DNA of 64,000 nt, taken from positions 1 to 64,000 of the forward strand of contig JADMJV010000036.1 of assembly GCA_018780265.1 (NCBI GenBank). The letters are read 5' to 3'. The translations under genes were made by a program, and so were the position numbers. Positions 25,234-33,943 of the stretch are shown piece by piece. How positions within the stretch are numbered: position 1 is the first letter of the stretch; each line of letters opens with the position of its first letter. The notes below the pieces were generated by a model. That model saw nothing but the letters and a program-made list of their open reading frames with translations, was not told where the DNA came from and ran no database searches. This stretch comes from a bacterium (lineage in GTDB: Bacteria; Vulcanimicrobiota; Xenobia; Xenobiales; JADMJV01).

Positions 25234-25772
25234 TCCTGGCGGCGGGCGCCTCCAGCCGCATGGGTCGACCCAAAGCGCTGCTGCCCTATGGCGGCACCAC
25301 CTTTGTGGACCACCTCTGGCGCCTGCTCGAGCAACTCCCGCTGGCCTGGAAGCGCGTGGTCACCTCGCCTGCTCTCCCCCTGGACGGCTATCCCTGTCTC
25401 GTTAATCCCGAGACCGAACGAGGCCCTATCGGAAGCCTGCAGTTGGCCCTTAGAAGCGGCGCCGACCGGTATCCCTGGCTGATGGTGCTGGCCGTCGATC
25501 GCCCTACCATCGCCCTCTCCACCCTGCAGGCCCTGATCGACGCCACCCGGCAGCCGGGCGAATTGTGGGTCCCCAGCTACCAGGGCCGGCGCGGTCACCC
25601 CGTTGTGTTTGGCCGGGCCTGCTACCCCGATCTGCTGGCCGCCCCCGACCATCCTGGGGCGCGCTGGGTGGTGCAACGTCACGTCCGCACGGAAGTGCCC
25701 GTGGACGACCCGGCCATCTTTGACCAGCTCGATACCCCGGCCGACCTCAAAGCGGCCGGTCTAAGCCCATGA
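25206..25772 (+). CDS. MobA-like nucleotidyltransferase
   Basis: A 188-residue NTP transferase of the MobA/MocA type. The nucleotide-binding signature LAAGASSRMGRPKALLPYGG is at the N-terminus, VDRPTIA carries the metal-binding Asp, and GRRGHPVVFG matches the MocA/MobA substrate loop. Members attach CMP or GMP to molybdopterin or activate sugars. The start is GTG 25206, inside the aminotransferase, giving a 28-base overlap. No molybdenum cofactor genes are nearby, so the role is open. Confidence 0.85.
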   Translation: MPNSGGAGVILAAGASSRMGRPKALLPYGGTTFVDHLWRLLEQLPLAWKRVVTSPALPLDGYPCLVNPETERGPIGSLQLALRSGADRYPWLMVLAVDRPTIALSTLQALIDATRQPGELWVPSYQGRRGHPVVFGRACYPDLLAAPDHPGARWVVQRHVRTEVPVDDPAIFDQLDTPADLKAAGLSP

Positions 25773-25775
25773 AAA

Positions 25776-25802
25776 AAGGCCCCTCGAAATCGGGGGGCCT
25801 TG
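25776..25802. terminator. Bidirectional intrinsic terminator
   Basis: AAGGCCCC and GGGGGGCCTT form a stem with a short loop. On the minus strand it is followed by six T residues, giving a good terminator for rplX. On the plus strand the stem lies right after the MobA-like gene but the T-run is short. Confidence 0.75.
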
Positions 25803-25823
25803 TGCCGGAAGCGACAGTCTGAC

Positions 25824-26141
25824 TTAAACGGGCTTGCCGGTTTTGGCCGAGACGCGGACCTTTTTGTCGCCCTCTACCTTGTTGCGGGTGCGCGTGGGGG
25901 TTTTGGTCTTGGGGTCGACCAGCATCACATTGCTGATGTGAATGGGGTTGGTCTTTTCGGTGATAGAGCCGGACGGCTGCATCGGGGGCTTGGGCTTATT
26001 GTGGCGCTTGACCACATTGACGCCCTCCACGACGACTTTGCTGTCACGGGCATCGACCGCTTGCACAACGCCCTTTTTTCCTTTGTCTTTGCCGGTCAAC
26101 ACCAGAACAGTGTCACCCTTGCGCACGTGGGCTTTTGGCAT
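25824..26141 (-). CDS. rplX: 50S ribosomal protein L24
   Basis: A 105-residue L24 protein, an early assembly protein of the large ribosomal subunit. It has the KOW motif GDTVLVLTGKDKGKKGVV and the ARDSKVVVEGVNVVKRH segment, then the usual C-terminal beta region and basic tail. The ATG at 26141 sits six bases after AGGAG; the longer frame begins with a TTG. It stands alone, with its own promoter and terminator. In most bacteria rplX lies in the spc operon between rplN and rplE, so this solitary position is unusual. It could be a displaced sole copy or a second paralogue. Confidence 0.93.
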   Translation of the reverse strand: MPKAHVRKGDTVLVLTGKDKGKKGVVQAVDARDSKVVVEGVNVVKRHNKPKPPMQPSGSITEKTNPIHISNVMLVDPKTKTPTRTRNKVEGDKKVRVSAKTGKPV

Positions 26142-26178
26142 ATCCAACTCCTAGAAACATTACGTAGTAAAACCGGAC

Positions 26179-26206
26179 TGTATATGATGGCGGCCCAAAA
26201 CGTCAA
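26179..26206 (-). promoter_or_regulatory. Promoter of rplX
   Basis: On the minus strand TTGACG (26206-26201) and TATACA (26184-26179) are separated by 16 bases. Transcription would start near 26172, about 30 bases before the rplX ATG. Confidence 0.6.
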
Positions 26207-26256
26207 GAGGCTCGGCAAAAGAGGGCCCCTCCGGCCACGAGTAGAACCGCCCGAAT

Positions 26257-26496
26257 ATGATGGATACCGCTCAAATTGCCGCTTTGATTCAAGCCGGGCT
26301 ACCGGACGCCCAGGTGGATGTTCGCGACCCTCAAAACGACCGGACCCACTTTGAAGCCACGGTCATCAGCCCCAGCTTCGAGGGCAAAAGCCGCGTGCAA
26401 CAGCACAAAATGGTCTATGCCACGCTGGGTGACAGCTTCAACGGACCGCTTCACGCCCTGCAATTAACCACATTAGCCAAGGAGATCAAGTCATGA
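26257..26496 (+). CDS. BolA/IbaG family protein
   Basis: A 79-residue BolA-family protein. The helix-turn-helix-like class II KH fold is shown by HFEATVISPSFEGKSRVQQHKMVYATLGD, with the conserved His that ligates an iron-sulfur cluster with glutaredoxin. The C-terminal GPLHALQLTTLAKE is standard. The start overlaps nothing; the stop overlaps the grxD ATG by four bases. BolA and monothiol glutaredoxins form heterodimers that carry [2Fe-2S] clusters, so this gene pair is a functional unit. Confidence 0.9.
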   Translation: MMDTAQIAALIQAGLPDAQVDVRDPQNDRTHFEATVISPSFEGKSRVQQHKMVYATLGDSFNGPLHALQLTTLAKEIKS

Positions 26497-26822
26497 GCCT
26501 CGCCCCCGAAATGCAAGAGAGACTGAGTAGCGAAGTCAAAGATAACGAAGTCGTGCTCTATATGAAAGGCACCGCCAACTTCCCCATGTGCGGTTTTTCC
26601 AACCGTGCCGCCCAGGTCCTCAAATCCGCGGGAGTCAAGTTTAAGGACGTCAACATCCTCGAAGACGACGACCTGCGGGTAGCCCTGAAAGTCTTCAGCG
26701 ACTGGCCCACTTTTCCCCAATGCTATATCAAAGGCGAGTTTATCGGAGGTTCGGACATTCTCCTCGAGATGTACGAGACCGGCGAACTGGCCAAAAAGCT
26801 GGAGGGCGTTGCCAAAGTATAG
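26493..26822 (+). CDS. grxD: Grx4-type monothiol glutaredoxin
   Basis: A 109-residue monothiol glutaredoxin of the Grx4/GrxD type. The active site CGFS is in PMCGFSNRA, followed by the family WPTFPQCYIKGEFIGGSDI glutathione-binding region. Such proteins transfer [2Fe-2S] clusters and do not act as general dithiol reductants. It is translationally coupled to the bolA-family gene (ATGA overlap). Length and all motifs are normal. Confidence 0.94.
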   Translation: MSLAPEMQERLSSEVKDNEVVLYMKGTANFPMCGFSNRAAQVLKSAGVKFKDVNILEDDDLRVALKVFSDWPTFPQCYIKGEFIGGSDILLEMYETGELAKKLEGVAKV

Positions 26823-26870
26823 ACCAACTGTTCGGCAGGCCTGATCGAGACGCACCGGGTAGCTACTCGT

Positions 26871-28079
26871 GTGCGTCTTTTTCATACCTCCGATTGGCAT
26901 GTAGGGGTCACCACCCGGGGTGCCTCGCGCAGTCAGGACATGGCCGATGCCCTGGACGAGTTGGTAGAGCTGGCGGCTGACTTCAAGCCTGACCTCATCA
27001 TCCACAGCGGTGATCTTTTTCACCAACCCCGCCCCCTGGTTGACGAACTTGAGTTGGCCTGGAGCGGACTGCGTCGCCTGGCCGAAAAGGCGCCTCTGGT
27101 GGTGATTGCCGGCAACCACGACTCTCCCCAGCTCTTCGAGTTCTTTGCCGCCATGCTTCAGGAAAGCAGCCGAATTCAATTTATCGGCCAGCCCAAAAAG
27201 CCGTCCCAAGGCGGCATCCTCAAATTCGCCGGGGCCCGCGGCGAGACCATCAAGTTGGCCTGCATGCCCTTTGTCCACGCCAACCGCATGCTCCCCGGCT
27301 GGGACCTTAACCTGGGCGGCCGCCTGATCGCCTACGCCGACCGCGTCATGCGCCTGCAGAAGGCATACGCTGAGGCCCTCCATAAAGGCTACTCGGCCCA
27401 GCGCGACATTTTGCTCTACACCGCCCACCTCTTTGTCGACGGGGCCAGCCTCTCCACCAGCGAGCGCAGCCTGCACGTCAGCGACACCTACGCCACTCGA
27501 GTTACGGCCATCCCGCCTGTCAGCTACGCTGCCTTCGGTCACATCCACAAGCCCCAGCCCCTGCCTGGCGGCGCCCCCGGCCGCTACGCCGGTTCGCTGA
27601 TCCCCATCGATTTTGGTGAGGAAAATGACCTCAAAGAAACCGTGCTGGTGGAAGCTGCCCCGGGCCAATCGGCCAAAGTCCACCAGGTGCCTCTCACCCG
27701 CAGCCGTCGCCTGGTCACCCTGCAGGGCAGCAAACCCGAACTTGAGGCCCAGACGCTGGCTCTGTCCGCCTGCATTCTGCGGCTCAAAGTCAACAACAGC
27801 GTCAGCGACCCCGGCCTCAGCGAATGGGCCCGGCGTGTCTTTCCTCTGGCCGAAATCGTGGAGATCAGTGAGACCCGGCCCGCCCCTGCGCCTGCGCAGC
27901 GGCCCAGCGCGCCGCGGGTTGAAACGCGCAGTCTGCACGAAGCCTTCGCGGCCTACGCCGAAGAATCGGGCCTTTCCCAAGAGCTGGTCGGCCTGGTGCA
28001 AACCCTGGAGGCCACCGAGGAAGGCCTGCCCAGCTCCCCCGAAATCGACGAACTGGCCCGCTGGGTGGGCATGTCGTGA
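26871..28079 (+). CDS. sbcD: Exonuclease subunit SbcD
   Basis: A 402-residue Mre11-type nuclease subunit that, with SbcC, processes DNA hairpins and double-strand-break ends. The metallophosphoesterase motifs are all visible: HTSDWHVG, IHSGDLFHQPRP, VIAGNHDSP, AHLFVDG and FGHIHKPQ. The C-terminus has the capping domain and SbcC-binding helices. The start is GTG 26871 with no strong ribosome-binding site. The stop overlaps the sbcC GTG by four bases. Confidence 0.93.
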   Translation: MRLFHTSDWHVGVTTRGASRSQDMADALDELVELAADFKPDLIIHSGDLFHQPRPLVDELELAWSGLRRLAEKAPLVVIAGNHDSPQLFEFFAAMLQESSRIQFIGQPKKPSQGGILKFAGARGETIKLACMPFVHANRMLPGWDLNLGGRLIAYADRVMRLQKAYAEALHKGYSAQRDILLYTAHLFVDGASLSTSERSLHVSDTYATRVTAIPPVSYAAFGHIHKPQPLPGGAPGRYAGSLIPIDFGEENDLKETVLVEAAPGQSAKVHQVPLTRSRRLVTLQGSKPELEAQTLALSACILRLKVNNSVSDPGLSEWARRVFPLAEIVEISETRPAPAPAQRPSAPRVETRSLHEAFAAYAEESGLSQELVGLVQTLEATEEGLPSSPEIDELARWVGMS

Positions 28080-30835
28080 AGCCTCGCCGCCTGGAGATCG
28101 AAGGACTGCGTTCCTATCGCAAAAAGCAAGTGATCGAGTTTGAGCCTGAAGGCCTGCTGGTCATCACCGGCTCCACCGGGGCCGGCAAATCCTCCATCCT
28201 GGAGGCCATGATGTTCGCCCTCTACGGCGTCTACTCGGGCAACTCCAAGAGCAACAAAGAACTGATCGCCGACCGCAGCGACGAAATGCGCGTCACCCTG
28301 GATTTCGAAGTCAACGGCAAAGTCTACACCGCTCACCGAGCCGTGGGACGCAAGGGGGCCGGCTCCTTTGCCCTGGCCCAGGGGAACAACGTCCTCTGTC
28401 ACGACGGCAACCGGATGACGGCCGAAGTCACCGAGCTGATCGGCCTGGACGAAGAGCAGTTCAAAAAGACCGTCTTCCTGCCGCAGGGGGCCTTTCAAAA
28501 CTTTCTCAACAGCCGACCCAAAGAGCGTGTCGAACTGCTCAAACGGCTGCTCCAGGTGGAGCCTCTCGACCGCCTCGAGGAACGCGTCCAACAATGGCTG
28601 GCTCAGGTGCGCCAGGTACTCGACCGGGCCGAAGGCAGCCGCTCGCGCTACCCGGCCGACCCCTCGGGCCGCCTGCAACAGATGCAAACGGCCCGGATCC
28701 AGGCCGAACAAGAAGAGCAGCAGCGTCAGCAAAATTTTCACAGCCTGGAGTTGCTGCGCCAACAACTGCAACAGGCTCAAAGCCTGGATCAGCAACTGCG
28801 CCAAAGGCAGCAGATCCTGACTCATTTCGAGAGCCTGCGCAGCTTTGACGAAGTGGCCATGGCCCAACTTCAGGGTCAGCTGCATCAGCTGATCGAGGCT
28901 GCCGAAAGCAGCCTGCACCAGCACAGCCAGCGCCAACAAGGCTGGCTGGAGCAGACCCCCCCCTGGTCGGCCGCCGACCTGCTTGTGGCCGCCCGTCAAC
29001 TGCAAGAGTGGCAACGCGGTCAACAAGATGGCCAGCGCCTCCAGCAAGAGCTGGAGAGTTTGACCTCTGATCAAGCCGCCCTGAGCCAGCGCGCCCACAC
29101 CCTGCAAGAAAGCCGCCGCCAGACCCAACAGGAAATTGACAACATCCAGCCCCGCCTGCTCACTCATCGCCAGCAATGGAGCGAGCTGGGCCAACGCTTG
29201 CAAGAGCAGCAGCGCCTTCAACAACAGCGCCAACGGCTGCAGCTGCAGCTCAGTCAGCAACAGCTCAAGCTGCAAGAAACCCAGCAGGGTCTGCAGCAAA
29301 CTCAGCAACGGTTGGAAGAAGCCCGCCAGCGCTGGCACGAAGGCGAGCTCTATCGCATCTGTGGCCAGCACACTCCTGGTCAGCCTTGCCCCGTATGCGA
29401 GCAAACCCTGCCTCAACAGTGGCAGCCGCCCGTCGCCCCGCACGGCCAGACTCTCGAGCAGGCCGAGGAGGAATGGCGCCAGGCCCACTCTACCTGGCAG
29501 CAGCAAGAGGCCCAGCTGAGTGCCACCGTGCAGCAGCTGTCGCAGCTGCACGAAGTCCCTGCGGCTGACCCGGAGCAACTGCGCCAGCTCGAGTCCGAGG
29601 TGCGCCAACTCGAGCAAGAATCCACCTTGCATCTGCGCCAACTGGCCCACGCCGAGGGAGAGCTGCAGGCTCTCGGCCGCGAGCAGGCCAACTGCAGCCA
29701 GCGCCTGCCCGCGACCCGGCAGCAACTCGAGCAGTTGCAGAAGAACTCTTGGCAGCTGCGCGACCAGCTGGAGCAGCGCTTCGGAACGCCCCTGGAAGAG
29801 CGCCTGGGGCAGTTGGAAGAGCAACGGGCCGCCTGGGAAGGAGAGCATTTGCGCCTGCGCCAGGCCGCCCTGGACGCCCGCCAGCACTTGCAGGAGCTTC
29901 AGCGCGACTACGCCCAACGCGTCGAGCAGCCCGCTCAGCAGCTGCTTTTTGTGCGCCAGCAATGCGCCCAGGCTCTCAACACTGCGAGCGACCAGCCGCT
30001 GGCCGAGCTGCTGGCGCTGCTCGACGAGCAGCGCGCCCATCTGGAAGTTCAACTGGACCAAAACAGCCGCCACCAGGGGGACATCCAGCAGCACTTTCAC
30101 CACAGTGCCTGGGAGGAAGCCCAAAATCGGCTGCGCCAGGCCCAGGATCTGGCCAGCCGGGCCCGTCACGAAGTGGAGCTGGCCCAGCGTCAACTGCAAG
30201 AGGTGGCCGAACTCGACCGCCTGCTGGCCCCGGCCCGGGCCCAGCTCGATCGGTTGGCCACTCTGTCTCGCCTGCTCGGTCACCAGCGCGCCAAGGGCAC
30301 CAAAATGACCTTTCCCCAGTGGTACATGCAGCAGCGTCAAAGCGAATTGCTCAGCCTGGCCAGCCATCACCTGGAAGCGCTCAGCGGAGGCCAATTTCGC
30401 TTTGAAGAAGACATGGACGACGCCCAATCTTTCCGCGTGCTGGACCTCTTTAGCGGGGTGCCTCGGGCTGTCACCACCCTCTCCGGTGGCGAGACTTTTC
30501 TGGCCTCGCTGTCGCTGGCGGTGGCCCTGGCCGAACTGGTGGGGCGGCGTGGCGGCCAGTTGCAGGCCCTCTTTTTGGATGAAGGCTTTGGCACCCTCAG
30601 CGCTGAGTGTTTGGATCGGGCCCTCACCGCCCTGGAGCAACTGGCCGATCAGGGTCGTCTGATCGGCATTATCAGCCACGTTCCGCTGATTGCCGAGCGC
30701 ATTGAGCAGGTATGGTGGGTGCGCAAATCGCCCGGGGGCAGCGAAATCGTCAAAGCCGACGAGCACATGCGGCGCGAACTGCTGCGTCAGGAACTGGCCA
30801 CCTTTGACCCGCGCCTGCACCCCCTCTTCAGCTAA
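28076..30835 (+). CDS. sbcC: Exonuclease subunit SbcC
   Basis: A 919-residue Rad50-type ATPase partner of SbcD. The Walker A motif is TGSTGAGKSSILEAMMFALY near the N-terminus. Two long Gln/Leu/Glu-rich coiled coils flank the zinc hook GQPCPVCEQTL at about residue 440. The ABC signature LSGGETFLASLSLAVALAEL and Walker B LFLDEGFGTLS are at the C-terminus. The coiled coils are exceptionally Gln-rich. Length is slightly below E. coli SbcC (1048). The 955-codon frame on the opposite strand is a codon-bias shadow. Confidence 0.94.
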   Translation: MKPRRLEIEGLRSYRKKQVIEFEPEGLLVITGSTGAGKSSILEAMMFALYGVYSGNSKSNKELIADRSDEMRVTLDFEVNGKVYTAHRAVGRKGAGSFALAQGNNVLCHDGNRMTAEVTELIGLDEEQFKKTVFLPQGAFQNFLNSRPKERVELLKRLLQVEPLDRLEERVQQWLAQVRQVLDRAEGSRSRYPADPSGRLQQMQTARIQAEQEEQQRQQNFHSLELLRQQLQQAQSLDQQLRQRQQILTHFESLRSFDEVAMAQLQGQLHQLIEAAESSLHQHSQRQQGWLEQTPPWSAADLLVAARQLQEWQRGQQDGQRLQQELESLTSDQAALSQRAHTLQESRRQTQQEIDNIQPRLLTHRQQWSELGQRLQEQQRLQQQRQRLQLQLSQQQLKLQETQQGLQQTQQRLEEARQRWHEGELYRICGQHTPGQPCPVCEQTLPQQWQPPVAPHGQTLEQAEEEWRQAHSTWQQQEAQLSATVQQLSQLHEVPAADPEQLRQLESEVRQLEQESTLHLRQLAHAEGELQALGREQANCSQRLPATRQQLEQLQKNSWQLRDQLEQRFGTPLEERLGQLEEQRAAWEGEHLRLRQAALDARQHLQELQRDYAQRVEQPAQQLLFVRQQCAQALNTASDQPLAELLALLDEQRAHLEVQLDQNSRHQGDIQQHFHHSAWEEAQNRLRQAQDLASRARHEVELAQRQLQEVAELDRLLAPARAQLDRLATLSRLLGHQRAKGTKMTFPQWYMQQRQSELLSLASHHLEALSGGQFRFEEDMDDAQSFRVLDLFSGVPRAVTTLSGGETFLASLSLAVALAELVGRRGGQLQALFLDEGFGTLSAECLDRALTALEQLADQGRLIGIISHVPLIAERIEQVWWVRKSPGGSEIVKADEHMRRELLRQELATFDPRLHPLFS

Positions 30836-30868
30836 CTTTCAGCCCCATCGGCTATCCTCGACCCAGCC

Positions 30869-31568
30869 GTGGACATCAAAGCCTTTCTGGTCCATCGACC
30901 GCTGTCCCCCAAAGCCCGCCAGAAGCGGGGGGGCGCCGCCTGCCCGTTGTGGACCGCTGCCGCGAACCCATTATGGGCCATTACCCCGACGACGTCGACG
31001 GCCTCACCCTGGACGAGTGGCTGGACATCGGCAAAGGGAGTGGCCGTGTGGCCTCAAACTCGATATCAAACAGGCCGCCGCCCTGCCCAAGATTCTCGAT
31101 TGCGTGAAGGCCCACCACATCCCCGATGAATTCTTGATCTTCAACGGCGACATCACGCGCGGACCGGGCGCTCCCAGCAAGATATCCCTGACCGCCGGCA
31201 AAATCGCTATGGACATGACCATGGATGTCAAAGATTTACAGCAGATTCGCCGCGAGTTTCCCAACTCGCTCATCTCGTTGGGCGCCTGCACCGGCGCCCA
31301 ACCGGCCGGTTCCCGCTACAGCCACGAGCAGATTGAGCGCCTGTCCCACTTTGCCGACCAGGTGGGTGGCCCCATCAGCTTTCGTCTGCGGGCCGAATTT
31401 GTCACCCCCGAGATCGTCCAGAACCTCAAAGAACACGGTCATGTGTCCATTTGGAACGACCCCTCCAGCTGGTCTCCCGCCGATCTAAAGGCCGAAGAAC
31501 AGCGATTTCGCGACATGGGCGTGGACGGCATGATCGACCTGCGCAGCACCCCCCACCCTCGTGGATAG
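30869..31568 (+). pseudogene. Frameshifted menorin/FAM151-like (DUF2181) gene
   Basis: Segments of one protein family occur in different frames. From a GTG at 30869 a short N-terminus is read. After a run of seven G (about 30927-30933) the next frame gives REPIMGHYPDDVDGLTLDEW. After about 31030 a third frame gives GLKLDIKQAAALPKIL, then IFNGDITRGPG and FPNSLISLGACTGAQ, continuing to the stop at 31568. This succession (MGHxPD, LTLxEWL, GxKLDxK, N-x-D-x-x-x-GPG, SLG) matches the menorin-type TIM-barrel family of unknown bacterial function. At least two frameshifts are needed, one at a homopolymer. Either the gene is decayed or the assembly has errors. Its stop overlaps the next gene. Confidence 0.6.
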
Positions 31569-32025
31569 CCTCAAGCAGCAACTCATGGCCGAGTTTCGAC
31601 TGGGTCGCCATTCGGCTCACTTTGCCGATCATTGGGAACGGGTCGAACGTTACGGCGTTTACCTGGCCGCTCACAGCGGTGCCGATGTCGAGTTGGTGAG
31701 GCTCTTCGCCATCATCCACGACAGTCAACGTCGCTACGAAGGTCCCGATCCCGAGCACGGGCCGCGGGCGGCCCATTTTGTCCAGCACTTGGACTGGCCC
31801 CTCGACCCCCAGCGCCGCCAGGCGCTAATGTTGGCCTGCCACGACCATGAGTTTGGCAAGACCAGCAGCGACACTACCATCGGCGCCTGTTGGGATGCGG
31901 ATCGGCTCGACCTGGACCGGGTGGGCATCACCACCGATCTCGATCGGATGAGCACCGAAATGGGACGCAAGCTGGCCCTGTGCCGACCCCTGGACCGCCA
32001 ACAGAAGGCCAACTCAGTTTCTTGA
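31561..32025 (+). CDS. HD-domain phosphohydrolase
   Basis: A 154-residue HD-superfamily protein. It has the metal-binding series H...HD...D: HWERVERYGVYLAAHSGAD, LFAIIHDSQRRYEG and CWDADRLDLDRVG. Members hydrolyse nucleotides or act on other phosphate esters. The start is GTG 31561, overlapping the stop of the menorin-like gene by eight bases. No partner domain is present and the substrate is not predictable. Confidence 0.8.
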   Translation: MDSLKQQLMAEFRLGRHSAHFADHWERVERYGVYLAAHSGADVELVRLFAIIHDSQRRYEGPDPEHGPRAAHFVQHLDWPLDPQRRQALMLACHDHEFGKTSSDTTIGACWDADRLDLDRVGITTDLDRMSTEMGRKLALCRPLDRQQKANSVS

Positions 32026-32159
32026 CGCTTCAGGTTACGTTGGTTTGCCAATACGGAGGTTACCATACTTGCGGGCAATGATGAATGGTTGCGCCGGGCC
32101 ACTGGATCAACCAGCCGCGGGATAACTGCAGCCCACTGGAGCTATTGACTGAGACATAA

Positions 32160-32171
32160 CTTATGCATAAG
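32160..32171. promoter_or_regulatory. Palindromic operator candidate upstream of vapB
   Basis: CTTATGCATAAG is a perfect 12-bp palindrome located nine bases before the antitoxin ATG at 32180. Antitoxin dimers of the ribbon-helix-helix type usually repress their own operon by binding such sites. Confidence 0.5.
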
Positions 32172-32179
32172 CTCATGAT

Positions 32180-32440
32180 ATGCAACGAACGACTATTATG
32201 CTGGATGAGGACTCTCGTCAGGCAGCCCGAGAATTGGCGCTCCGCTTTGCTTGCTCGACGTCTGAAGCAATCCGCCGAGCCATCATGACTTGTCGTGATC
32301 AATACCCTCTAGGTCGATTCACTACGCCCGAGGAAAGGACGCGCCGAACCCAGGCCTTGAGGACCCTGATTGAAATTTCGGACGGAGCCGATGCCCAGGC
32401 CGAAATCGACGAACTGAAGCGAGTCGACGCCGAATCTTGA
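32180..32440 (+). CDS. Ribbon-helix-helix antitoxin (VapB type)
   Basis: An 86-residue antitoxin. The N-terminal MQRTTIMLDEDSRQAARELA and ACSTSEAIRRAI fit the ribbon-helix-helix DNA-binding fold of CopG/VapB proteins. The C-terminus is the acidic toxin-binding part (ADAQAEIDELKRVD). It precedes and overlaps the PIN toxin gene by four bases, the normal arrangement. The palindrome at 32160-32171 is a plausible autoregulatory operator. Codon use and short A/T-rich flanks suggest a mobile module. Confidence 0.82.
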   Translation: MQRTTIMLDEDSRQAARELALRFACSTSEAIRRAIMTCRDQYPLGRFTTPEERTRRTQALRTLIEISDGADAQAEIDELKRVDAES

Positions 32441-32817
32441 AGGGCCGGTTCCAACTGGACACGGATTTTTTGATCTGGGCCCTCAACCACAGAGGAGCGG
32501 AACGCGATCGGCTTTTGGAATTGTCAGAAGCCGATACTGAGATCTGCATGAGTGCCATCGCCTGGTACGAGTTTTGTCGAGGCCCAAGAAGCCCCGGACA
32601 GCTAGCCTTGGCCGAAACTTTTCTGTCCAGATCAGGCATCGTCCCGTTTTCGAGGGAAATGGCAGAGTTGGCTGCCGATTTTTTTCGCCGGCTTGGCTCG
32701 CCCCGCCGCCGCGCCAACGATATCTCGATCGCTGCCACGGCTATGGTCTGCCAGGCCGTGCTCCTGACCAGGAATCATGCTGATTTTGAGGGTCTCACAG
32801 GCCTCCAACTTGGTTAG
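32437..32817 (+). CDS. VapC-type PIN-domain toxin
   Basis: A 126-residue PIN-domain ribonuclease. The four acidic active-site residues can be placed: FQLDTDFLIWAL, SAIAWYEFCRG, RRRANDISIAATA and LLTRNHADFEGL. VapC toxins cleave tRNA or rRNA and arrest translation unless bound by the antitoxin. The start is TTG 32437, overlapping the antitoxin stop, consistent with coupled translation. Unlike the PIN gene at 11892-12299, this one is intact. Confidence 0.85.
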   Translation: MKGRFQLDTDFLIWALNHRGAERDRLLELSEADTEICMSAIAWYEFCRGPRSPGQLALAETFLSRSGIVPFSREMAELAADFFRRLGSPRRRANDISIAATAMVCQAVLLTRNHADFEGLTGLQLG

Positions 32818-33318
32818 GGCCACGCGATTGAGCAGCCTGCGCCCGTTGTGAACTTGTTCTTCGGCTCTCGGACTGACGGCGCGACAGTTGCAAGTAGTCT
32901 TCGCTGCTGACGATGGTTTGCCCAGCCACTTACTGGCCTGGGGGATTACGGCGATTCGAGCCAAGTGGGCCCTCCCGTAGGTCTCATCAAGGAACCTGGA
33001 AAGACCCATTCGAGCCCGAGCAAGAGGGGGCAGGTAGCCGATTTTCAGTCGTGGCTCGGCCCGGCAATGATCGGGGACCATCTCCATGGCGGATTTTGGC
33101 CTGGCTGGCGTCAAGGGGGAAGGTGGTAAGGGCGACCGTGGTGCCGGTGAGGACGACCGCACTCTACTGGGCCACTCACCCGGCCCGCAGCGACCGCGTT
33201 CAGGCGATTCGCAATCAGGTTCAGGCTGTTTAAACTCCCAGTCGGTTGCGCGTCGCCGCCAGAGCAGAGTTTTTTCAGGGTGGCCGGTTACCCTCTCCTT
33301 AGCGACCGAAGGAGAAGT
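32818..33318. other. Gene-free stretch of about 500 bases
   Basis: No frame on either strand here has convincing composition or a recognised motif. A minus-strand frame (33162-32632) is Arg/Pro/Ala-rich like other shadows and overlaps vapC. The stretch adjoins a toxin-antitoxin module and may be decayed insertion DNA, but nothing identifiable remains. Confidence 0.5.
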
Positions 33319-33759
33319 ATGAAAGCAGACTGGAAACCCGTATCTAACGACCCCTCCGGAATCACCCGATACAAGCGAAGCAGCCCAAGGGCTGAGGTCG
33401 AGATCAACCGTCAGGACAATTCATTAAGCGCAGAAATGAAGACCGGACTGTTTGGCCTGGGAACCCACGTAGGCACCTGTTTTATGGACACCAGCCTCAG
33501 TGACGAGGTGGTCCTCTCCAAACTTGACGCCGTAGCCAACCCGCCCCGCTTCCAAGACTGGAAGCCTGTCCAGGGGGAAGACGGTCACTATCAGGGTAAA
33601 GCCAACCGCTCCAAGGTGGACGCGGTCATCACCCGCACCGGCGACGAAGCCACCGTGGAAGCCCAGGTCGGACTGTTTGGCATGCACATCGAGGGCGTTT
33701 ATTTTGCACCCGCCCCCAGCGACCAGGAGATCCTGCGTCGCTTGAGCCAGCCTACTTAG
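33319..33759 (+). CDS. Small hypothetical protein with internal duplication
   Basis: A 146-residue protein starting at ATG 33319, with AAGGAGAA directly upstream. Two segments look like repeats of each other: [25 protein letters not shown] and [23 protein letters not shown] (shortened here), each preceded by a basic stretch and followed by a short helix ([17 protein letters not shown]). It therefore seems to be a tandem of two roughly 70-residue beta-rich units. No signal peptide or membrane helix is present. The family is not recognised. Its stop overlaps the SEC-C gene on the other strand. Confidence 0.7.
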   Translation: MKADWKPVSNDPSGITRYKRSSPRAEVEINRQDNSLSAEMKTGLFGLGTHVGTCFMDTSLSDEVVLSKLDAVANPPRFQDWKPVQGEDGHYQGKANRSKVDAVITRTGDEATVEAQVGLFGMHIEGVYFAPAPSDQEILRRLSQPT

Positions 33760-33916
33760 CGCAACACTTCTTATACTTTTTGCCACTCTGACAGGGGCAG
33801 GGATCGTTGCGCCCAATCTTGGGACCGCTTCGTATCACCGTGTGATTGTGACCGTGATCGTGTCCGCAGCCGGGGCCGTGGACGTGTTCTTCTTTTTGCA
33901 TTGCTGTTTTGCTCAT
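33752..33916 (-). CDS. Small SEC-C motif protein, His-rich
   Basis: A 54-residue protein too short for common ORF cutoffs. It ends in a clear SEC-C zinc-binding motif, [18 protein letters not shown], as found at the C-terminus of SecA and in small accessory proteins. The N-terminal part is His/Gly-rich ([13 protein letters not shown]), which suggests extra metal binding. The ATG at 33916 has a GGGGG element upstream. Small SEC-C proteins are widespread; a link to SecA or metal storage is possible but unproven. Confidence 0.8.
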   Translation of the reverse strand: MSKTAMQKEEHVHGPGCGHDHGHNHTVIRSGPKIGRNDPCPCQSGKKYKKCCAK

Positions 33917-33943
33917 GCCCCCAACTATTCTGCCCGATCCACC

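Noticed and set aside
27953..30820. 955-codon open frame opposite sbcC, Leu/Gly/Ala/Gln-rich
   Set aside because: Mirror image of the Gln/Leu-rich coiled coils of sbcC; the sense strand has a full set of SbcC motifs and the antisense frame has none.
32632..33162. 176-codon minus-strand frame overlapping vapC
   Set aside because: Shadow composition and overlap with a well-supported toxin gene; no transposase or other motif recognised.
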